Below, one piece after another: positions 1 to 10,977 of a stretch of 64,000 nt of DNA. The stretch lies in the NCBI GenBank assembly GCA_003020965.1, contig PXRL01000007.1, forward strand, positions 1 through 64,000. The letters run 5' to 3'. Source of the stretch: Halobacteriales archaeon QS_4_69_225. Lineage in GTDB: Archaea; Halobacteriota; Halobacteria; Halobacteriales; Haloarculaceae. The notes below the pieces were generated by a model, which saw nothing but the letters and a program-made list of their open reading frames with translations, had not been told where the DNA came from and did not search any database. Both the position numbers and the translations under genes were made by a program. Within the stretch, counting starts at the first letter, position 1, and each line of letters opens with the position of its first letter.

Positions 1-1
1 T

Positions 2-1501
2 ATGCCCGGCCAGGACGGCATCGAGTTCCTGCGGGCCGTTCGTGACGAGTATCCCGATCTCCCGTTCGTCCTGTTTACCGGGAAGGGGTCCGAAGAAGTG
101 GCCAGCAGGGCCATCTCGGCCGGCGTGACCGACTACCTTCAGAAAGGGTCGGGAACGGAGCAGTACGAAATCCTGTGCAATCGGGTACGCAACGCCGTCG
201 AGCGGTGTCGGGCCGACCGCGAGTGCGAGCGGATGCGCGAGCGAATGGAACTCGCGCTCGAAGTGACCGAATCTATCATCTTCGAGATCGATCCCGATAC
301 CGAGGTCCTGCGCAGTCACGGAGCGGTGGAAGAGACCTTCGACGAATCGACCGGGGATACGGAGAGCAGGGCTGACTTCCTCGAGCGTGCCGTCCACCCC
401 GAGGATCGAGACCGGTTCCGGGAGCTGTTCGGCCGGCTACAGCGGGGCGAGACGGATCACGACGTCGTCGACTACCGGACGAACCCCGCGGTCGGCACGC
501 AGCGCTGGATGCGGAGCCACGTCTACTACGAGGACAGCGACGGTTCCCGCATCGTCGGGCTCGCAAGGGACGTTACCGAGCAGAAAGCTCGGGAACAGCG
601 ACTCCAAGAGCTGAACGAGCGGTTCGAGCACCTCGCGGAGGCCGTGCCCGAGGGACTGTTCATCGTCGCGGCCGACTACTCGGAGGTCGTGTACACCAAC
701 TCCGCGGCGGAGGAACTGTACGGAGTCGAGAGCGAAGGACTCGCCGAGGACCCGATCTCGTGGCAGCGACACGTCCACCCCGATGATCTGGACCGACTCC
801 GGGAGGACGTCGAGACACAGGGGTCGGGAGACCTCGAGGGGTCACAGCACCAGGAGTTCAGGATTCGGCACCCGGAGCGCGGGACTCGCTGGCTCAGCGT
901 CGACCTGTACCCGATTCGGGAGAACCGCGAGGTCGACCGCCTCGCTGGCGTCGCAACCGACATCACCGAACGCAGGGAACGCGAGACGGAGCTGATGCGA
1001 TACGAACAGATAGTCGAAGATACGGACATCGTCGCCACGGTCGTCGCACCGGACGGAACGATCACGTACGCGAGTCCATCGGTGCGACGTACGCTGGGAT
1101 ACGACCCGGAGAGGTTGATCGGCGAGGAGGGCTTCCCGAACCAGCCGCAGACGACCGCCGACGCCGTCGCGGACGCGGTGGACGATGTCGTCGAGCACCC
1201 TGGCGATTCACGGACGATTCAGACCGAGTTCGAACGGAAAGACGGGTCCGTTTGCCTGGTCGAGGTGACGCTGCGGAACCGACTCGACGACGACGTGATC
1301 GAGGGCATCCTCGTGAGTATCCGAGCCCTCCGCTGCGACCGTCGGCTCGGGGTGCTGGACGCGGCGCTCTCGGTCGGCTGCTACGGGGAGCCGCGACGGG
1401 GAACGCAGGCCGACGTCGCGACGGTGGGGCTGGCCCCCGCGACGGTCGGCGAGCACCTCCGGCGCGTCGGGAAGATGGTCCTGCGGTCGCTCCGGGAGTG
1501 A
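2..1501 (+). CDS. Response regulator-like PAS-PAS-PAS-HTH10 protein, 5' end outside window
   Basis: This is the C-terminal part of a sensory regulator that enters from the left edge. Its first ~70 residues are the second half of a receiver domain (MPGQDGIEFL after the expected phospho-Asp, FTGKGS, and the conserved Lys of DYLQKG), so the true start lies upstream. Three PAS modules follow at about residues 80-195, 205-325 and 335-440; the first two end in the usual linkers (ARDVTEQK, ATDITERR). The last ~55 residues resemble an HTH-10 (bacterio-opsin activator type) DNA-binding domain, with GEHLRRVGKMVL as the recognition-helix region. The GAF-like Bat domain that normally precedes HTH-10 is absent, so PAS3 runs straight into a somewhat degenerate HTH. 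It is probably a one-protein signal sensor and transcription regulator. The signal is unknown. Confidence 0.8.
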   Translation: MPGQDGIEFLRAVRDEYPDLPFVLFTGKGSEEVASRAISAGVTDYLQKGSGTEQYEILCNRVRNAVERCRADRECERMRERMELALEVTESIIFEIDPDTEVLRSHGAVEETFDESTGDTESRADFLERAVHPEDRDRFRELFGRLQRGETDHDVVDYRTNPAVGTQRWMRSHVYYEDSDGSRIVGLARDVTEQKAREQRLQELNERFEHLAEAVPEGLFIVAADYSEVVYTNSAAEELYGVESEGLAEDPISWQRHVHPDDLDRLREDVETQGSGDLEGSQHQEFRIRHPERGTRWLSVDLYPIRENREVDRLAGVATDITERRERETELMRYEQIVEDTDIVATVVAPDGTITYASPSVRRTLGYDPERLIGEEGFPNQPQTTADAVADAVDDVVEHPGDSRTIQTEFERKDGSVCLVEVTLRNRLDDDVIEGILVSIRALRCDRRLGVLDAALSVGCYGEPRRGTQADVATVGLAPATVGEHLRRVGKMVLRSLRE

Positions 1502-2164
1502 CTACTCGACGAGTTCGGGCCTGACGCCCGGTCGGTCGGCGATGACGCCGTCGGCGCCCCACCGTGCCGCCGATTCCGCGGCCGCCCGCCGCTCGATCGT
1601 CCAGACGTCGACCGTCAGGCCGGCCGCGTGGGCGCGCTCGACCAGCCGCCCGTCGCAGCAGTCCAGCGACGGCTGCAGGCGGGCACATCCCAGGTCGGCG
1701 GCGGTCTCGACGGCCGCCGGGCCGCCGTCGTCGGTGAGCAGCGCCCGGGAGACCGAGGGGTCACGGTCCCGGCAGGCCGACAGCAGCGCCGGCGCGAACG
1801 ACGAGACGACCGCTCCGGGACGGGAGAGGCGGTCGACGGCCGTCTCGGTGCCGGCCGTCTTCAGGTCGACGACGACGCCGATCGAATCGGGAACCGCCGC
1901 CAGCACCGCTTCGAGCGTCGGGACCCCCTCGCCGGTGCCGAGGACGTCGAGCGCCCGCAGTTCCGCGAGCGTGTGGTCGGCGACCGGCCCGGAGCCGTCG
2001 GTGACGCGGTCGACCGTCTCGTCGTGGATGACGACGGGTTCGCCGGTCGCACACCGCCGGACGTCCACCTCGACGGCGTCGGCGACGGCGGTCGCCTCCC
2101 CGATCGCGGCGCGGGTGTTCTCCGGAGCGACCGCCGCGAAGCCGCGGTGGGCGATGAGTCGCAC
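1502..2164 (-). CDS. Glycerophosphodiester phosphodiesterase
   Basis: A compact 220-residue GDPD-family TIM-barrel enzyme, expected to hydrolyse glycerophosphodiesters to glycerol-3-phosphate and an alcohol. The start MRLIAHRGF carries the catalytic His-Arg pair at the very N-terminus. APENTRAAI, the metal-binding EVDV (about residues 32-35) and the second catalytic His in VVIHDETVDR follow in the family order. The length matches short soluble archaeal members, and no signal peptide is seen, so it is probably cytoplasmic. It is convergent with the upstream sensory gene, its stop abutting that gene's stop. Substrate preference cannot be read from the sequence. Confidence 0.9.
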   Translation of the reverse strand: MRLIAHRGFAAVAPENTRAAIGEATAVADAVEVDVRRCATGEPVVIHDETVDRVTDGSGPVADHTLAELRALDVLGTGEGVPTLEAVLAAVPDSIGVVVDLKTAGTETAVDRLSRPGAVVSSFAPALLSACRDRDPSVSRALLTDDGGPAAVETAADLGCARLQPSLDCCDGRLVERAHAAGLTVDVWTIERRAAAESAARWGADGVIADRPGVRPELVE

Positions 2165-2328
2165 GGCCGTACGAGGCGGGCGAGCGGCAAGTGTGCGGCG
2201 GTCAGATCGGCATTATATAAAGCTGTGCCACGCGGCGGAAGTGTTCGGGCGAAGGGCCGGCGGCCGACCTCTGCTTCGAACGGTACTGTACGGCTGGTTA
2301 TAGATTCACGTACGACTTCGAGGAGTGA

Positions 2329-2440
2329 GCCGATTCCGCCGACGTCGCCGACGTGGTCGTGTTCCTCCGCTCGCCGGAGGCGGAAGTGACCAGCGGCGCC
2401 GCGGCGCCGGTGTACGGCGAGTCCCGAGTCGCTGTCGCGG
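2329..2440 (+). pseudogene. Fragment of a short-chain dehydrogenase C-terminus
   Basis: The 363-base gap before the transporter gene contains a stretch reading DVADVVVFLRSPEAEVTSG and then a VYGE-like end. This is the usual C-terminal signature of SDR oxidoreductases (xxVAxxVxFLxSxxAxxxTGxxxxVDGG). The frame is closed by a stop just upstream at 2326-2328 and no Rossmann or YxxxK part is present, so this is at most a gene remnant. The rest of the gap (2165-2328 and 2441-2527) shows no gene. A TTTTTAT-like promoter element lies at about 2494-2500, ahead of the transporter gene. Confidence 0.45.
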
Positions 2441-2527
2441 TCCGGGTCGCGCTGCCACGGGCCGCACGGTCGCAGACCGGCACGGTTCCACCAGCTTTTT
2501 ATCTCGGTTGGGTCAGTCGGTCTAAAC

Positions 2528-3844
2528 ATGTCCGAACGAGAGACGTGGGCGACGCGGCTCGGCTTCATCCTCGCCTCGGTCGGGAGCGCGGTCGGCCTCG
2601 GAAACATCTGGCGGTTCCCCTTTCAGACCGCCGAAAACGGCGGGGCCGCGTTCGTCGTGGTGTACCTGGCCGCGGTCGTCATCATCGGACTGCCGGCCCT
2701 GTTGGCGGAGTTCGTGATCGGGCGTCGGGCGGAGGTCAACGCCATCACGGCGTTCGACCGACTGGATCGGCAGAACTGGAAGGTCATCGGCGCGATCGGC
2801 ATCTTCGCCGGCTTCTGGACGTTGTCGTACTACAGCGTCATCGGCGGCTGGGTCATCCGGTACGTCTACGGCAGCGCGACGGGGGCGTACTTCGGGAGCC
2901 CCGACGGCTACTTCGGGACTATCTCGACCGGCCTGGACGCGGTGGCACTGCATCTTCTGTTCATGACCGTCACCGTCGGTATCGTCGCGTTCGGTATCGA
3001 GGACGGTATCGAGAAGGCGACGAAGCTGATGGTTCCGAGCATCGTCGTCCTGATGTTGGGGCTGGCCGTCTACGCGGTGACGCTGCCGGGCGGCGGCGAG
3101 GGGTACGCCTTCTTCCTCTCGCCGGACGTCTCGGCCATCGTCGCGAACTACCGGTCGGTCGTACCGGCCGCGGTCGGGCAGGCGCTGTTCTCGCTGTCGC
3201 TCGGCTTCTCCGTCATGATCACCTACGCGTCGTACATCGGCGACGACGAGAACCTCGGAATCGACGGCGTCAGCATCGCCGCGTTCAACACGTTCATCGG
3301 CGTATTGGCCGGCTTCGTCGTCTTTCCGTTCCTCTTCGCACAGGGGGTCGACGTCGGCGACGCCGGCCCCGGAGCGGTGTTCGTCTCGGTCGCAACCGCA
3401 CTGGGTCAGCTCCCGTTCGGGCGGCTGCTGGGCGTCGTCTTCTTCGGGGTCGTCCTCATCGCGGCGCTGTCGTCGGCCATCAGCCTGCTGGAGGTCGTCG
3501 TCTCCTACGTCGTCGACAACTACCGGTTCGGCCGGACACGGACCGCCGTCACCCTGGGGGCGGTTCTGTTCGTGGTCGGCGTCCCCTCGGCGATGGAGAC
3601 CGCCTGGCTGGGCTGGTTCGACGCCGTCGCGGTGAACCTGCTGCTGCCGATTGCGGCGCTGGGTGTCGTCCTCTTCGTCGGCTGGGTGATGGGCGGGGAC
3701 GCCCTCGACGAGGTCCGGCGGGGAACCGGCGGCGCCGAGACGCTGTCGATGGTCTGGCTGTGGTCCCTCCGGACGGTCGTGCTGGTGGCGGTCGGACTGA
3801 CCGTGTACCTGAGCCTGTTGAAGTTGAGCGCACCGCCGCTATGA
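2528..3844 (+). CDS. Sodium-dependent NSS/SNF family transporter
   Basis: A 438-residue multi-pass membrane protein of the neurotransmitter:sodium symporter family. TM1 carries the signature GSAVGLGNIWRFPF (about residues 19-32), which forms the unwound substrate and Na+ site in MhsT/LeuT-type carriers, followed by ENGGAAFVVVYL. About 11-12 hydrophobic helices are visible, in line with the shorter prokaryotic members. The expected role is Na+-coupled uptake of an amino acid; the substrate cannot be assigned. The ATG at 2528 is leaderless-like, with an AT-rich promoter about 30 bp upstream. The gene is single, followed by a mobile-element remnant. Confidence 0.92.
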   Translation: MSERETWATRLGFILASVGSAVGLGNIWRFPFQTAENGGAAFVVVYLAAVVIIGLPALLAEFVIGRRAEVNAITAFDRLDRQNWKVIGAIGIFAGFWTLSYYSVIGGWVIRYVYGSATGAYFGSPDGYFGTISTGLDAVALHLLFMTVTVGIVAFGIEDGIEKATKLMVPSIVVLMLGLAVYAVTLPGGGEGYAFFLSPDVSAIVANYRSVVPAAVGQALFSLSLGFSVMITYASYIGDDENLGIDGVSIAAFNTFIGVLAGFVVFPFLFAQGVDVGDAGPGAVFVSVATALGQLPFGRLLGVVFFGVVLIAALSSAISLLEVVVSYVVDNYRFGRTRTAVTLGAVLFVVGVPSAMETAWLGWFDAVAVNLLLPIAALGVVLFVGWVMGGDALDEVRRGTGGAETLSMVWLWSLRTVVLVAVGLTVYLSLLKLSAPPL

Positions 3845-4330
3845 CATCCTCCCCGGCGTGAACGGAGAGGGAGCGAAGCTCCCTCAAGCAGTCGGGCTCG
3901 CCCGACGACAGCGTGGCGTCGAAGACGCCACGAGCAGACGGCGCAAGCGCCGTCGACGCCGTGGTTTCCCCACGCTCGGGGTCGGGCCGGCCCCGACACC
4001 GACGGAGGCAAGATTCCGCCGCATGGGCGTACTCCGGTTCGTGCTCGGTACGTGAGCCCCGCGAGGGGTGTGGCGGGTTCGGCGTCCCGACAGGGACGCG
4101 GTATCTCCTTGCACAGCGCCCGATACCGCATCGGGCGACCGCCCACGGTTGAGTGCGGACGGACACAGGCCGTGCCATCGGCCTGCCTGCCCTTTCTGTG
4201 GTTCGAGAATCAACGATTCTCGTCATCACGAAAGACGCCTTGCGTCTTTCGAACGACCACGGTGGACAGGCTCGCACGCCGAGGGGGTTGGATTGTGTCG
4301 TGCCGTCACCCCATCCTAAGTCCGTGGCAA
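3841..4330 (-). mobile_element. Decayed 3' part and right end of a TnpB (IS200/IS605-type) element
   Basis: Starting right at the transporter stop, the sequence TGACATCCTCCCCGGCGTGA resembles the right end of haloarchaeal TnpB elements; compare the intact one at 45528. Read on the minus strand, the adjoining codons give SGEPDCLRE and then SVHAGEDVI, a recurrent C-terminal tail of haloarchaeal OrfB proteins. Further upstream the same strand gives RYRVPVGTPNPPHPSRGSRT. No RuvC catalytic segment survives and frames are broken, so it is a remnant. It is studded with short perfect hairpins, described separately. Assignment of the tail as TnpB-derived is from remembered family sequence, not a search. 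Confidence 0.5.
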
Positions 4331-4472
4331 GTGGAGTGAAAGTGGACGCGATTCCCGCCCGTCCCCAGAATGCGAGGCGTTCTGGTGTGCGAACGAATCG
4401 CTCTGCGATTCGTTAACGTCGCAAACAGTGTGGCGTCTTTAACGCCACGGGCAGACGGCGCGAAGCGCCGTC
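3867..4472. repeat. Cluster of short perfect hairpins with 3-nt loops
   Basis: At least seven near-perfect inverted repeats with 8-10 bp stems and mostly exactly 3-nt loops lie in ~600 non-coding bases: 3867-3885 (loop GAA), 3912-3932 (GAA), 4204-4222 (AAC), 4229-4251 (CTT), 4365-4385 (GAG, one wobble), 4392-4414 (TCT) and 4454-4472 (GAA). The hairpins at 3937-3954 (2-nt loop) and 4430-4448 (5-nt loop) are close variants. Stem sequences are unrelated, except that 3912-3954 and 4430-4472 are diverged copies of one two-hairpin module. The rest of the gap to 4572 shows no gene; it includes the pccB promoter region. Confidence 0.85.
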
Positions 4473-4572
4473 GACGGTGGGACTCTCTCGCTGAAGAAGG
4501 TAGGGAGTCGGAAACCCTTTTTCAGCCGCCGCCGTTGGGGTCGGTAATGAGTCCAGCGGGGCGAGAGACGAC

Positions 4573-6123
4573 ATGACGACGGACGAGGAACTCGAGGAGC
4601 TGCGCGAGCGCAAACGTGAGGCCGAGCTGGGCGGCGGCGAGGAGCGCATCGCGAAGCAGCACGAGAAGGGCAAGATGACCGCCCGCGAGCGGGTCGAGTA
4701 CTTCCTCGACGACGGCAGCTTCCGGGAGTTCGACCGGCTGAAGACCCACCGGTGTACGAACTTCGAGATGGACGAACGGCAGCCGTACGGCGACGGCGTC
4801 GTCACCGGCTACGGCGAGGTCGACGGTCGGCAGGTGTTCGTCTTCGCCCACGACTTCACCGTCTTCGGCGGCTCGCTCGGCGAGGCCTTCGCCGAGAAGG
4901 TCTGCAAGGTGATGGATCGGGCCATCGAGACCGGCGCACCCATCGTCGGGCTGAACGACTCCGCCGGCGCCCGCATCCAGGAGGGCATCGACTCCCTTGC
5001 CGGCTACGCCGACATCTTCCACCGCAACCAGAAGGCGAGCGGCGTCGTCCCGCAGATTTCGGCGATCATGGGCCCGTGTGCCGGCGGCGCCGTCTACTCG
5101 CCGGCCATCACCGACTTCGTCTTCATGGTCGAGGACACCTCTCATATGTTCATCACGGGGCCGGACGTGATCGAGACGGTCACCGGCGAGGAGGTGGGGT
5201 TCGAGGAGTTGGGTGGCGCTCGCACCCACACCACCGAATCCGGCGTCGCACACTTCTCGGCGGCCGACGAGGAGCGGGCGCTGGACGACATCCGGCGGCT
5301 GCTGTCGTATCTCCCCGCGAACAACGTCGAGGACCCCCCGCGGGTCGAGCCGTGGGACGACCCCGACCGCCGCGACGAGGAGTTGGCCGACGTCGTCCCC
5401 TCCGAGCCGCGGAAACCGTACGACATGGTCGACGTCGTCGATCGGGTTCTCGATACCGATTCGTTCTTCGAGGTCGGCGAGGGGTTCGCGCGCAACCTCG
5501 TGACGGGCTTCGGCCGGCTCGACGGCCGCTCGGTCGGCGTCGTCGCCAACCAGCCCCGCGTCAACGCCGGCACCCTCGACATCGAGTCGTCGCTGAAGGG
5601 CGCCCGGTTCGTCCGCTTCTGCGACGCGTTCAACGTCCCCATCCTCACCTTCGTCGACGTCCCCGGCTTCATGCCCGGCACCGACCAGGAGCACGACGGT
5701 ATCATCAAACACGGCGCGAAGCTCCTCTACGCCTACAGCGAGGCGACGGTGCCGCTGCTGACGGTCATCACGCGGAAGGCCTACGGCGGCGCCTACGACG
5801 TGATGGCCTCGAAACACCTGGAAGCCGACGTCAACTACGCCTGGCCGGGCGCCGAGATCGCGGTCATGGGGCCGAAGGGCGCCGTCAACGTCCTGTACAG
5901 CGACGAGCTGGAGGCGGCCGACGACGTCGAGAGCCGCCGCGAGGAACTGATCGAGGGCTACCGGGACACCTTCGCCAACCCCTACACGGCGGCCGAACGG
6001 GGCTTCGTCGACGACGTCCTCGAGCCGCAGGAAACCCGCCCACGCTTGATCCGGGACCTCCGGATGCTCGAGTCCAAGCGGGCCGACGGGCCGGACCGCA
6101 AGCACGGCAACATCCCGCTGTGA
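4573..6123 (+). CDS. pccB: Propionyl/acetyl-CoA carboxylase carboxyltransferase (beta) subunit
   Basis: A 516-residue biotin-dependent carboxyltransferase that moves the carboxyl group from carboxybiotin to propionyl-CoA (or acetyl-CoA). The N-terminal crotonase-like half has [20 protein letters not shown] and the oxyanion-hole stretch [12 protein letters not shown]; the C-terminal half has [15 protein letters not shown] and [11 protein letters not shown]. Length and order are typical of the complete beta subunit. In haloarchaea this enzyme feeds propionyl-CoA into methylmalonyl-CoA and, in some species, PHBV metabolism. It is followed after 2 bp by the small pccX gene; the biotin-bearing pccA lies 2.2 kb further on, beyond an antisense sensor kinase. 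Confidence 0.93.
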   Translation: MTTDEELEELRERKREAELGGGEERIAKQHEKGKMTARERVEYFLDDGSFREFDRLKTHRCTNFEMDERQPYGDGVVTGYGEVDGRQVFVFAHDFTVFGGSLGEAFAEKVCKVMDRAIETGAPIVGLNDSAGARIQEGIDSLAGYADIFHRNQKASGVVPQISAIMGPCAGGAVYSPAITDFVFMVEDTSHMFITGPDVIETVTGEEVGFEELGGARTHTTESGVAHFSAADEERALDDIRRLLSYLPANNVEDPPRVEPWDDPDRRDEELADVVPSEPRKPYDMVDVVDRVLDTDSFFEVGEGFARNLVTGFGRLDGRSVGVVANQPRVNAGTLDIESSLKGARFVRFCDAFNVPILTFVDVPGFMPGTDQEHDGIIKHGAKLLYAYSEATVPLLTVITRKAYGGAYDVMASKHLEADVNYAWPGAEIAVMGPKGAVNVLYSDELEAADDVESRREELIEGYRDTFANPYTAAERGFVDDVLEPQETRPRLIRDLRMLESKRADGPDRKHGNIPL

Positions 6124-6125
6124 CG

Positions 6126-6365
6126 ATGCGAATCGACGTTCCGGACGACGCCGACGACGCGGAAGCGGCGGCCATCGCCGCCGCCGTCCGGGCCCACGTC
6201 TCGGCGGACGACGACGGCGACGAGGGGGCCGACGACCGCGGCTGGGAGGGCCGCCGCTGGCGGTTCCGGGGCCGCGTCGACGCCCTCCGGCGGCGCCGCG
6301 TCCGGGTGCCGACGGCGGCGCCGCGGGACGCCTGGACCGTCACCGGCCGAACCGACCGGATGTAA
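6126..6365 (+). CDS. pccX: Small third subunit of propionyl-CoA carboxylase (PccX-like)
   Basis: A 79-residue protein beginning [20 protein letters not shown], with an Ala/Asp-rich helix (predicted about residues 8-30), an acidic linker and a C-terminal half rich in Trp and Arg. The position directly after pccB, the size and the [10 protein letters not shown] helix match PccX, the short essential third subunit described for the Haloferax mediterranei propionyl-CoA carboxylase, and the small acc-operon epsilon-like proteins. It starts 2 bp after the pccB stop, so translation is probably coupled. The role is inferred from context and size rather than from a catalytic motif. Confidence 0.8.
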   Translation: MRIDVPDDADDAEAAAIAAAVRAHVSADDDGDEGADDRGWEGRRWRFRGRVDALRRRRVRVPTAAPRDAWTVTGRTDRM

Positions 6366-6368
6366 CGG

Positions 6369-8177
6369 TCACCCATCGTCGTCGGCCGCCGGCAGCCGGA
6401 CGGTGACGACGGTCCCGCAGGGGTCATTGTCGTCGATGCCGATGCTACCGTCGGCGGTTTCGACGGACCACCGCACCAGCCAGAGGCCGAGTCCCTGGGT
6501 GTGTTCCAGCGGCGACTCGGCGCCTCGGAGCAGCGCCCGTCGGTCGGTCTCGTCGAGCCCCGGGCCGTCGTCGGCGACGCGTATCTCGACGGCGTCGGAG
6601 CGTTCGGTCACCGACACCTCGACCGTCGGGGCCGGGCGGTCGCTGTGGACGACGGCGTTCTCGACGAGCTCGTTCAGCGCGAGCTCGAACGTCTCGTGGG
6701 CGCAGACCGACGCCGACGCCGGCAGCGTGGTTCGTATCTCCGCCGCCGGGTGTTCGAGCCGGAGTTCCCGGACGACGTCCCGGGCGGTCTCGGCGGCGTC
6801 GACGGTCGTCGTCCGGCGGGCGTCGTCGGCGAAGACGCTCTCGAAGGCGCGGGCACTGTCGCTCAGCTCCAGCAGCTCCGTCGCCGACTTCTCGATGGCC
6901 TCCGCCCGCCGGGCCACCTCCGGGCTCGCCCTCGCGACGACGTCGCTCGCGTGGCCGAGGACGACCGACATCTTGTTGCGGACGTTGTGCCGGAGCACGC
7001 GGTCCAGCACCGACAGCTGGCGCTGGTGCTCCCGGAGGTCGGTGACGTCGTGGGCGGTGACGACGGTCCCCTCGAAGCGGCCGTCTTCGTGGATGGCGCC
7101 GAGGCTGATGTCGTACCGCCGGCGGGTGCCGTCGGCGGTCGTCATCTCGATTTCGGTGCTGGCCTGCTCGCGGTCGCCGGCCGCGAGCTCGGCGACCAGC
7201 GCCTCCTGTCGCCGGACGCCGGCCTCGGTCGTCACCGTCGAGACGTGGCTGCCGAGCAGCGTCTCGCGGTCGTACCCCAGCTCGTCGACCATCGCGTCGT
7301 TGACCCGGGCGAACCGCTCGTCGGCGTCCAGCAGGTAGATCGGTTCGGTCGTCGTCTCGACGATCGTCTCGTAGCGCTCCAGCTCCCGTTCCCGCTGTTT
7401 CCGCTCGGTGATGTCCCGGACGACGCCCATCAGCCCGTCGTAGGTGCCGTCGTCGTCGGTGAGGACCACGAAGTTCACCGACACCGTCACTCGGTCGCCG
7501 GACTTCGTCTGCATTTCCATGTCGATGATCTCGCTCTCGCGGCTGTCGGACTCGACGAGCTCGCCGACGAGCCGCTGACCCCGCTCGAGTTCGCCCTCGG
7601 CCATCGTTCGGGAGGCGTGGCTGCCGAGCAGCTCCTCGCGGTCGTAGCCGAGCATCGCGGCGAAGGAATCGTTGAGGTAGGTCACCCGAGCGTCGGCGTC
7701 GAGCGTGTAGAGGCCGTCCCGGGCCGACTCGACGAGCATCCGGTAGGTCTCCGGGCCGCGGGCGGTCCCGCCGGAGTCTTCGAGCGCCGCTCGGACCTTC
7801 TGGACGAGAAACGACCAGTCGTCGGGGTTCTCGGGCCGCTCGACGACCGTCGTCGCCGGGCCGAAGGCGCCGTCGCCGAGGCGGCTCATATCGGTGGTCA
7901 CCCAGACGACCGGGCGATCGGGGGCGACGCGTCGGACCTCCTCGAGGAAGCTCCCGGGCGGGGCGGCCAGCCGCGTCGGGTTCACGACGAGACAGGCCGC
8001 CTCCTCGGAGAGCCGCTCGATCGCCGCGGTCCCGTCGTCGACCGACTCCGTCGACGGCCCGGCGGCGGCGATCGCCTCGGCGGCGGTCGGATCCTCGAGG
8101 AGACAGACCGTCGGCTCCGCCTTACCGTCCGTCTTCGCGTCCGAGCCGTCGGCGTCCGTCGCCGTCGAGTCTCCCAC
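6369..8177 (-). CDS. PAS-domain sensor histidine kinase with N-terminal receiver-like domain
   Basis: A 602-residue soluble kinase. Residues ~25-132 resemble a receiver fold without a clear phospho-Asp (LLEDP, VVWVTTDMS, LVQKVRAAL), as is common in haloarchaeal kinases. Two PAS modules follow, ending with VVRDITERK and TAHDVTDLR. The H-box is VLRHNVRNKMSVVLGHA and the ATPase domain carries NELVENAV (N box), DDGPGLDE (G1) and GLGLWLV (G2). No membrane segment is seen, so it should sense a cytoplasmic signal. No cognate regulator gene is adjacent. It lies on the opposite strand between pccX and pccA, 3 bp from the pccX stop, and diverges from pccA. Confidence 0.9.
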   Translation of the reverse strand: MGDSTATDADGSDAKTDGKAEPTVCLLEDPTAAEAIAAAGPSTESVDDGTAAIERLSEEAACLVVNPTRLAAPPGSFLEEVRRVAPDRPVVWVTTDMSRLGDGAFGPATTVVERPENPDDWSFLVQKVRAALEDSGGTARGPETYRMLVESARDGLYTLDADARVTYLNDSFAAMLGYDREELLGSHASRTMAEGELERGQRLVGELVESDSRESEIIDMEMQTKSGDRVTVSVNFVVLTDDDGTYDGLMGVVRDITERKQRERELERYETIVETTTEPIYLLDADERFARVNDAMVDELGYDRETLLGSHVSTVTTEAGVRRQEALVAELAAGDREQASTEIEMTTADGTRRRYDISLGAIHEDGRFEGTVVTAHDVTDLREHQRQLSVLDRVLRHNVRNKMSVVLGHASDVVARASPEVARRAEAIEKSATELLELSDSARAFESVFADDARRTTTVDAAETARDVVRELRLEHPAAEIRTTLPASASVCAHETFELALNELVENAVVHSDRPAPTVEVSVTERSDAVEIRVADDGPGLDETDRRALLRGAESPLEHTQGLGLWLVRWSVETADGSIGIDDNDPCGTVVTVRLPAADDDG

Positions 8178-8255
8178 GGATACCGGTCATGACAACCCTC
8201 GGTACTTCAATATATCCCGTGTTACGACTCCGAAGACGTCGCAGAAATCGGCCGT

Positions 8256-8279
8256 CAACCGCCCGCGTAGCGGCGGTTG
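8256..8279. repeat. Hairpin in the divergent sensor kinase/pccA intergenic region
   Basis: CAACCGCC, then (C)GC, a GTA loop, then GCGGCGGTTG form a stem of about 10 bp with one bulged base and a 3-nt loop, midway between two divergent start codons (8177 and 8358). It could be an operator-like element for pccA, or another member of the triloop hairpin class seen elsewhere in the window. An AT-rich CTTCAATATAT stretch at about 8206-8216 is a plausible TATA region for the kinase gene. Confidence 0.5.
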
Positions 8280-8357
8280 CCGGCGTAAATTCCCCCGGTG
8301 TTGGCAGTTGTCCGAATCGATAGAGTAACGTACGCTCCGCGATAGGCCTCGGACAAG

Positions 8358-10199
<1,842 letters not shown>

Positions 10200-10281
10200 A
10201 CACGGTCGGATATATTTCCGGCCCACATCGGACGCCGTGTCGGTGCGGGCGACTACGTGCGAGGGACCCACACGGGAGCGC

Positions 10282-10434
10282 ATGTCGAGCGGCAAGAAGC
10301 TGCGGCACGGCGTCGGCGTGTGCGAGGACTGCGGTGCCATCCGGCCGGTGACGGTGAGTCCCGAGCACGGCATCCGGACCAAGGGCGACCCCAACTGCCG
10401 GTGCGGGAACAACCGCTTCCGGCTGATCGACTGA
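10282..10434 (+). CDS. Small zinc-ribbon protein, unknown function
   Basis: A 50-residue protein starting MSSGKKLRHGVGVCEDCGAI and containing two cysteine pairs (CEDCG and NCRCG) about 29 residues apart, which can form one rubredoxin-like zinc ribbon. The ATG at 10282 is chosen because upstream in-frame codons are not protein-like and the Cys knuckle begins only ten residues after it. Short haloarchaeal zinc-ribbon proteins are numerous and poorly characterised. It lies 82 bp after pccA and may be co-transcribed with it; no function is inferred. Confidence 0.75.
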   Translation: MSSGKKLRHGVGVCEDCGAIRPVTVSPEHGIRTKGDPNCRCGNNRFRLID

Positions 10435-10977
10435 CGGCATCGCTCGTCGCTCGCCGCTCCGCGCTCGCGGCCACGACGTACAGTACCACCCACGGCGACA
10501 CCGCCGTCACCGCCGACACCCCCACGAACAGGTAGCCACCGATGGGTCCGACCGAGACGGTCGGGCGCGGGACGACGACCCGGTCGGGGAGCATCGGACC
10601 GACGAGGACGAGCCCCGCGACGGCGCCGGCGAGCGTCACTCCGGCGGTCCCGGCCGGGCCTCCGAGGCCGTCGTCCGTGCTCCCGGTACGGCGCCGGATC
10701 CACGATCAATTGCGGGAGCGCCGACGAGGGCGGCGGTGCCGGACCACGGCGTCGCCGCCGACGGCCGACGGGAGAGCCGCCAGCGTCGGAACGGAAGCGA
10801 CCGGCGCAGCAGATGCCGTCTCCGATACGTCTTCGCGAGAGCACGGGCGCTCGGAAACCGGGTGGGGTCCTCGCGGCCGCATCCGCAGCTGCAGTCGCCC
10901 GCGTCGGCACCGGTGTCGGTATCGGTGGTGTCAATCGATGCGAGACGTTATGTCGAAGGCGAAAGGAGAGGGGGGTA
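10435..10977. other. Intergenic stretch with a possible minus-strand membrane-protein remnant
   Basis: This 540-base region has no convincing complete gene. On the minus strand from a GTG at 10639, codons give VTLAGAVAGLVLVGPML and later VVLYVVAAS, two hydrophobic segments with plausible haloarchaeal codon use. The frame then runs on antisense through the zinc-ribbon gene to 10253 and has a stop just upstream of the GTG (about 10705), so it may be the tail of a broken two- or three-helix membrane protein. Nothing else is recognised here. Confidence 0.3.

Noticed and set aside
2165-2527. Complete dehydrogenase gene before the transporter
   Set aside because: Only the last ~35 residues of the SDR pattern are present and a stop closes the frame just upstream.
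4522-6105. Long minus-strand open frame opposite pccB
   Set aside because: Shadow of the pccB codons; no domain and biased composition.
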